Shown piece by piece: positions 62,601-64,000 of a stretch of DNA of 64,000 nucleotides. Origin of the DNA: CAHJXG01 sp965277495 (lineage in GTDB: Bacteria; Pseudomonadota; Alphaproteobacteria; Acetobacterales; Acetobacteraceae); contig OZ255824.1 in assembly GCA_965277495.1 (NCBI GenBank), positions 1,178,001 through 1,242,000 on the forward strand, read 5' to 3'. A program made the translations under genes and the position numbers. Numbering within the stretch: position 1 is the first letter of the stretch; every line of letters starts with the position of its first letter. The notes under the pieces were generated by a model. That model was not told where the DNA came from, searched no databases, and was given only the letters and a program-made list of their open reading frames with translations.

Positions 62601-63356
62601 TCATGGCTCGAACATGATCTGCACGCGGCTACTGGGATAGTGGGAGATGCCGAACTCCACTATGGCGCCCGCCAGGTCCACGTTGATATTCTCGCACACC
62701 AGCAACGGACGGCGGCGCGCCACATGCAGCAGTCCCGCCTCGGCCGCGGTGGGCATGCGGGCCGACACGCGGGTGACCTGCCGCCGGTAATCGGCAATCC
62801 CGACCGCCTGCAGCGCGTCCGTGACCGATGTTGCGGTGCGCAGCGCAACAAGCAGCCCTGGCCGCGCAGCCAGCGGGAAATAGTGCCTCGCCAGGCTGAC
62901 CGGCACACCATCCGCCATGCCCAGCCGCTCGAATAGCGCCACCGTCACGCCCCGCGCAATGCCGAGCCCAGCCGCGACCTGCGCCGTCGCGGCGACCGGT
63001 CCGACATGCAGGACCCGGCCCGTCGGCTCCTTGTTCTGTTTACGGATCCATTCGCTGAACCGGGTGCGCGGCGCGACGGCGTAGTCGATCCGGTCCTCCG
63101 CCACGAAGGAGCCGCGGCCCTGCTCGACGCGGACCAGGCCGGAGCGGGCCAGGGCCTCGATGGCGCGGCGCACGGTATGCCGGTTGACGCCGTGCTGGGC
63201 GGCGAGCTGCGCCTCGGTGGGCAGGCGGTCGCCGGGCTGCAGGCCGCCGGGGCCAATGCCGGACGAGACCGAATGGGCGATCTGGCGCCAAAGCGGGGAA
63301 CCGGGCTTTGGGCCGGATTTCCCGGACGCATCCGCCTTCCCGGCCACTTCCGTCAT
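62601..63356 (-). CDS. phnF: GntR/HutC-family regulator of phosphonate metabolism (PhnF)
   Basis: 251 residues. N-terminal winged helix LWRQIAHSVSSGI, DRLPTEAQLAAQHGVNRHTV and RRAIEALARSGLVRVEQGRG, then a UTRA effector domain ending SHYPSSRVQIMFEP, which is typical of PhnF. Divergent from phnG, with a palindrome in the shared 94-bp gap. It probably represses the phn operon until phosphonate is present or phosphate is short. Confidence 0.87.
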   Translation of the reverse strand: MTEVAGKADASGKSGPKPGSPLWRQIAHSVSSGIGPGGLQPGDRLPTEAQLAAQHGVNRHTVRRAIEALARSGLVRVEQGRGSFVAEDRIDYAVAPRTRFSEWIRKQNKEPTGRVLHVGPVAATAQVAAGLGIARGVTVALFERLGMADGVPVSLARHYFPLAARPGLLVALRTATSVTDALQAVGIADYRRQVTRVSARMPTAAEAGLLHVARRRPLLVCENINVDLAGAIVEFGISHYPSSRVQIMFEP

Positions 63357-63424
63357 GCAATGGTCATCCTGCGCGCCCCGTTCCTGTGCGACTTCGGCTT
63401 GACGCTAGCGGTGCCGCCGCATAC

Positions 63425-63436
63425 TTGTCTAGACAA
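63425..63436. promoter_or_regulatory. PhnF-type operator TTGTCTAGACAA
   Basis: A perfect 12-bp palindrome between phnF and phnG, of the TTGTnTAnACAA form used by HutC/PhnF GntR proteins. It lies 14 bp upstream of the phnG start, so binding would block initiation. Confidence 0.65.
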
Positions 63437-63450
63437 CTTCGGAGTGTCCG

Positions 63451-63906
63451 GTGCCGGTTCCATCCCCCGTTTCGCAGGATTGCCGCCGCCGCTGGATGGC
63501 AGTGCTCGCCCGCGCCACCGCAGGCGAGCTGGCCGCCGCCGCCGATGGGCGCTTGCCCGCCTTTACCCGGCTGCGTGGGCCGGAGGCCGGGCTCGTCATG
63601 CTCCGTGGACGCGCGGGCGGGGCGGGCGCGCCGTTCAACCTGGGCGAGGCGACGGTGGCGCGCTGCACGGTGCGGACCGTGGACGGCTGGGTCGGGCACG
63701 CCTATTGCCTGGGCCGCGACCTGCGCCAAGCCGAGCTGGCGGCGGCGCTCGATGCGGCCCTGCAGGACCCGGCCCGGACGCTGGAACTGGACGCCGCCGT
63801 CATCCAACCCTTGGCGACCGCACAGGCGGCGCGTCGCGAAACCCTGGCGCGCAGGGCCGCCGCGACCCAGGTGCAGTTCTTCACCTTGGCGACGATGCGG
63901 TCATGA
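63451..63906 (+). CDS. phnG: C-P lyase subunit PhnG
   Basis: 151 residues: RRRWMAVLARATAGELAAA, RGPEAGLVMLRGRAGG, PFNLGEATVARCTVR and VGHAYCLGRDLRQAELAAAL, the PhnG signature sequence. Part of the PhnGHIJ core that converts phosphonates to ribosyl triphosphonate derivatives and then cleaves the C-P bond. Its stop overlaps phnH as ATGA. Confidence 0.92.
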   Translation: MPVPSPVSQDCRRRWMAVLARATAGELAAAADGRLPAFTRLRGPEAGLVMLRGRAGGAGAPFNLGEATVARCTVRTVDGWVGHAYCLGRDLRQAELAAALDAALQDPARTLELDAAVIQPLATAQAARRETLARRAAATQVQFFTLATMRS

Positions 63907-64000
63907 GCGGAACCTGCATGGCCGTGACCCACCCCGGCTTTGCCGACCCGGTAGGCGGCAGCCAGGCCTGCTTCCGTGCCATCCTGGACGCCATGGCCCG
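63903..64000 (+). CDS. phnH: C-P lyase subunit PhnH, start only
   Basis: From ATG 63903 the frame reads MSGTCMAVTHPGFADPVGGS and QACFRAILDAMA to the window end, matching the PhnH N-terminus (PGFxDPVxxSQxxFRxxMDAMA). Truncated by the window edge. Confidence 0.85.
   Translation, partial: MSGTCMAVTHPGFADPVGGSQACFRAILDAMA

Noticed and set aside
1..64000. CRISPR array, rRNA, prophage structural genes
   Set aside because: I looked for regularly spaced repeats, rRNA landmarks and capsid/tail genes and saw none.

Overview
The window is high-GC bacterial DNA that most resembles an alphaproteobacterium of the Acetobacteraceae. The evidence is the RepC type, the LivM-LivG fusion, the type-I-secreted surface protein end and the style of the toxin-antitoxin genes. 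This placement is inferred from protein style, not from a search. Two tRNA genes, opgGH, a liv operon and the start of a phn (C-P lyase) operon suggest the right third (about 47.6-64 kb) is ordinary chromosome. The left two thirds (about 2.5-47.6 kb) is a mosaic of nested mobile elements, toxin-antitoxin genes and gene wreckage, including a plasmid-type repC.

Layout. 1-2.5 kb: a partial MFS transporter and a CocE/NonD hydrolase. 2.7-12.2 kb: an IS3 element, an IS6 remnant, an intact-looking MNT/HEPN toxin-antitoxin pair, serine recombinase wrecks, an IS701-like element inserted in a Tn3 tnpA start, an IS256 element and a frameshifted Fic gene. 12.7-27.8 kb: repC split by a complete 13.7-kb Tn402/Tn5053-type transposon. 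That transposon has TGTCG/CGACA-type ends, a 5-bp AACTG duplication and tniA-tniB-tniQ-tniR. Its cargo is a CUT2 sugar ABC transporter, a zinc dehydrogenase, a mannose-6-phosphate-isomerase-like cupin and a divergent GntR regulator. 27.8-36.7 kb: a decayed STM4504/CBY_0614-type gene, a second IS256, a toxin/immunity pair, a broken Tn3 and an intact Tn3 with 37-38-bp ends. 36.7-43.8 kb: a P450 beheaded by that Tn3, then an S53 peptidase, a phosphoesterase, a membrane protein and a DyP peroxidase. 44.2-47.6 kb: VapBC, an integrase, an AbrB/Doc pair with a dead toxin, and a second IS3. 47.6-64 kb: liv ABC genes, opgGH, an oxidoreductase, a 1,200-residue secreted protein, a patatin, tRNA-Leu, tRNA-Asn and phnF/phnGH.

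The most unusual signal is a family of tiny hairpins, 22-30 nt long, inserted inside transposase reading frames. I count nine in five different elements (two IS3, IS701, IS256, Tn3). Six share one design: a 5-6-bp apical stem, a 3-nt loop, one bulged G on the 3' arm and a 3-4-bp basal stem. Cutting each one out restores the expected transposase sequence. In the three cases where the length is not a multiple of three, it also restores the reading frame. Two copies in unrelated IS3 elements are identical over 29 nt except for a pair of mirrored, compensating stem changes. A related inverted pair of larger hairpins lies between the P450 and the peptidase. These look like a mobile REP-like or bypass-like micro-element. 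I do not recognise it as described, and I could not search.
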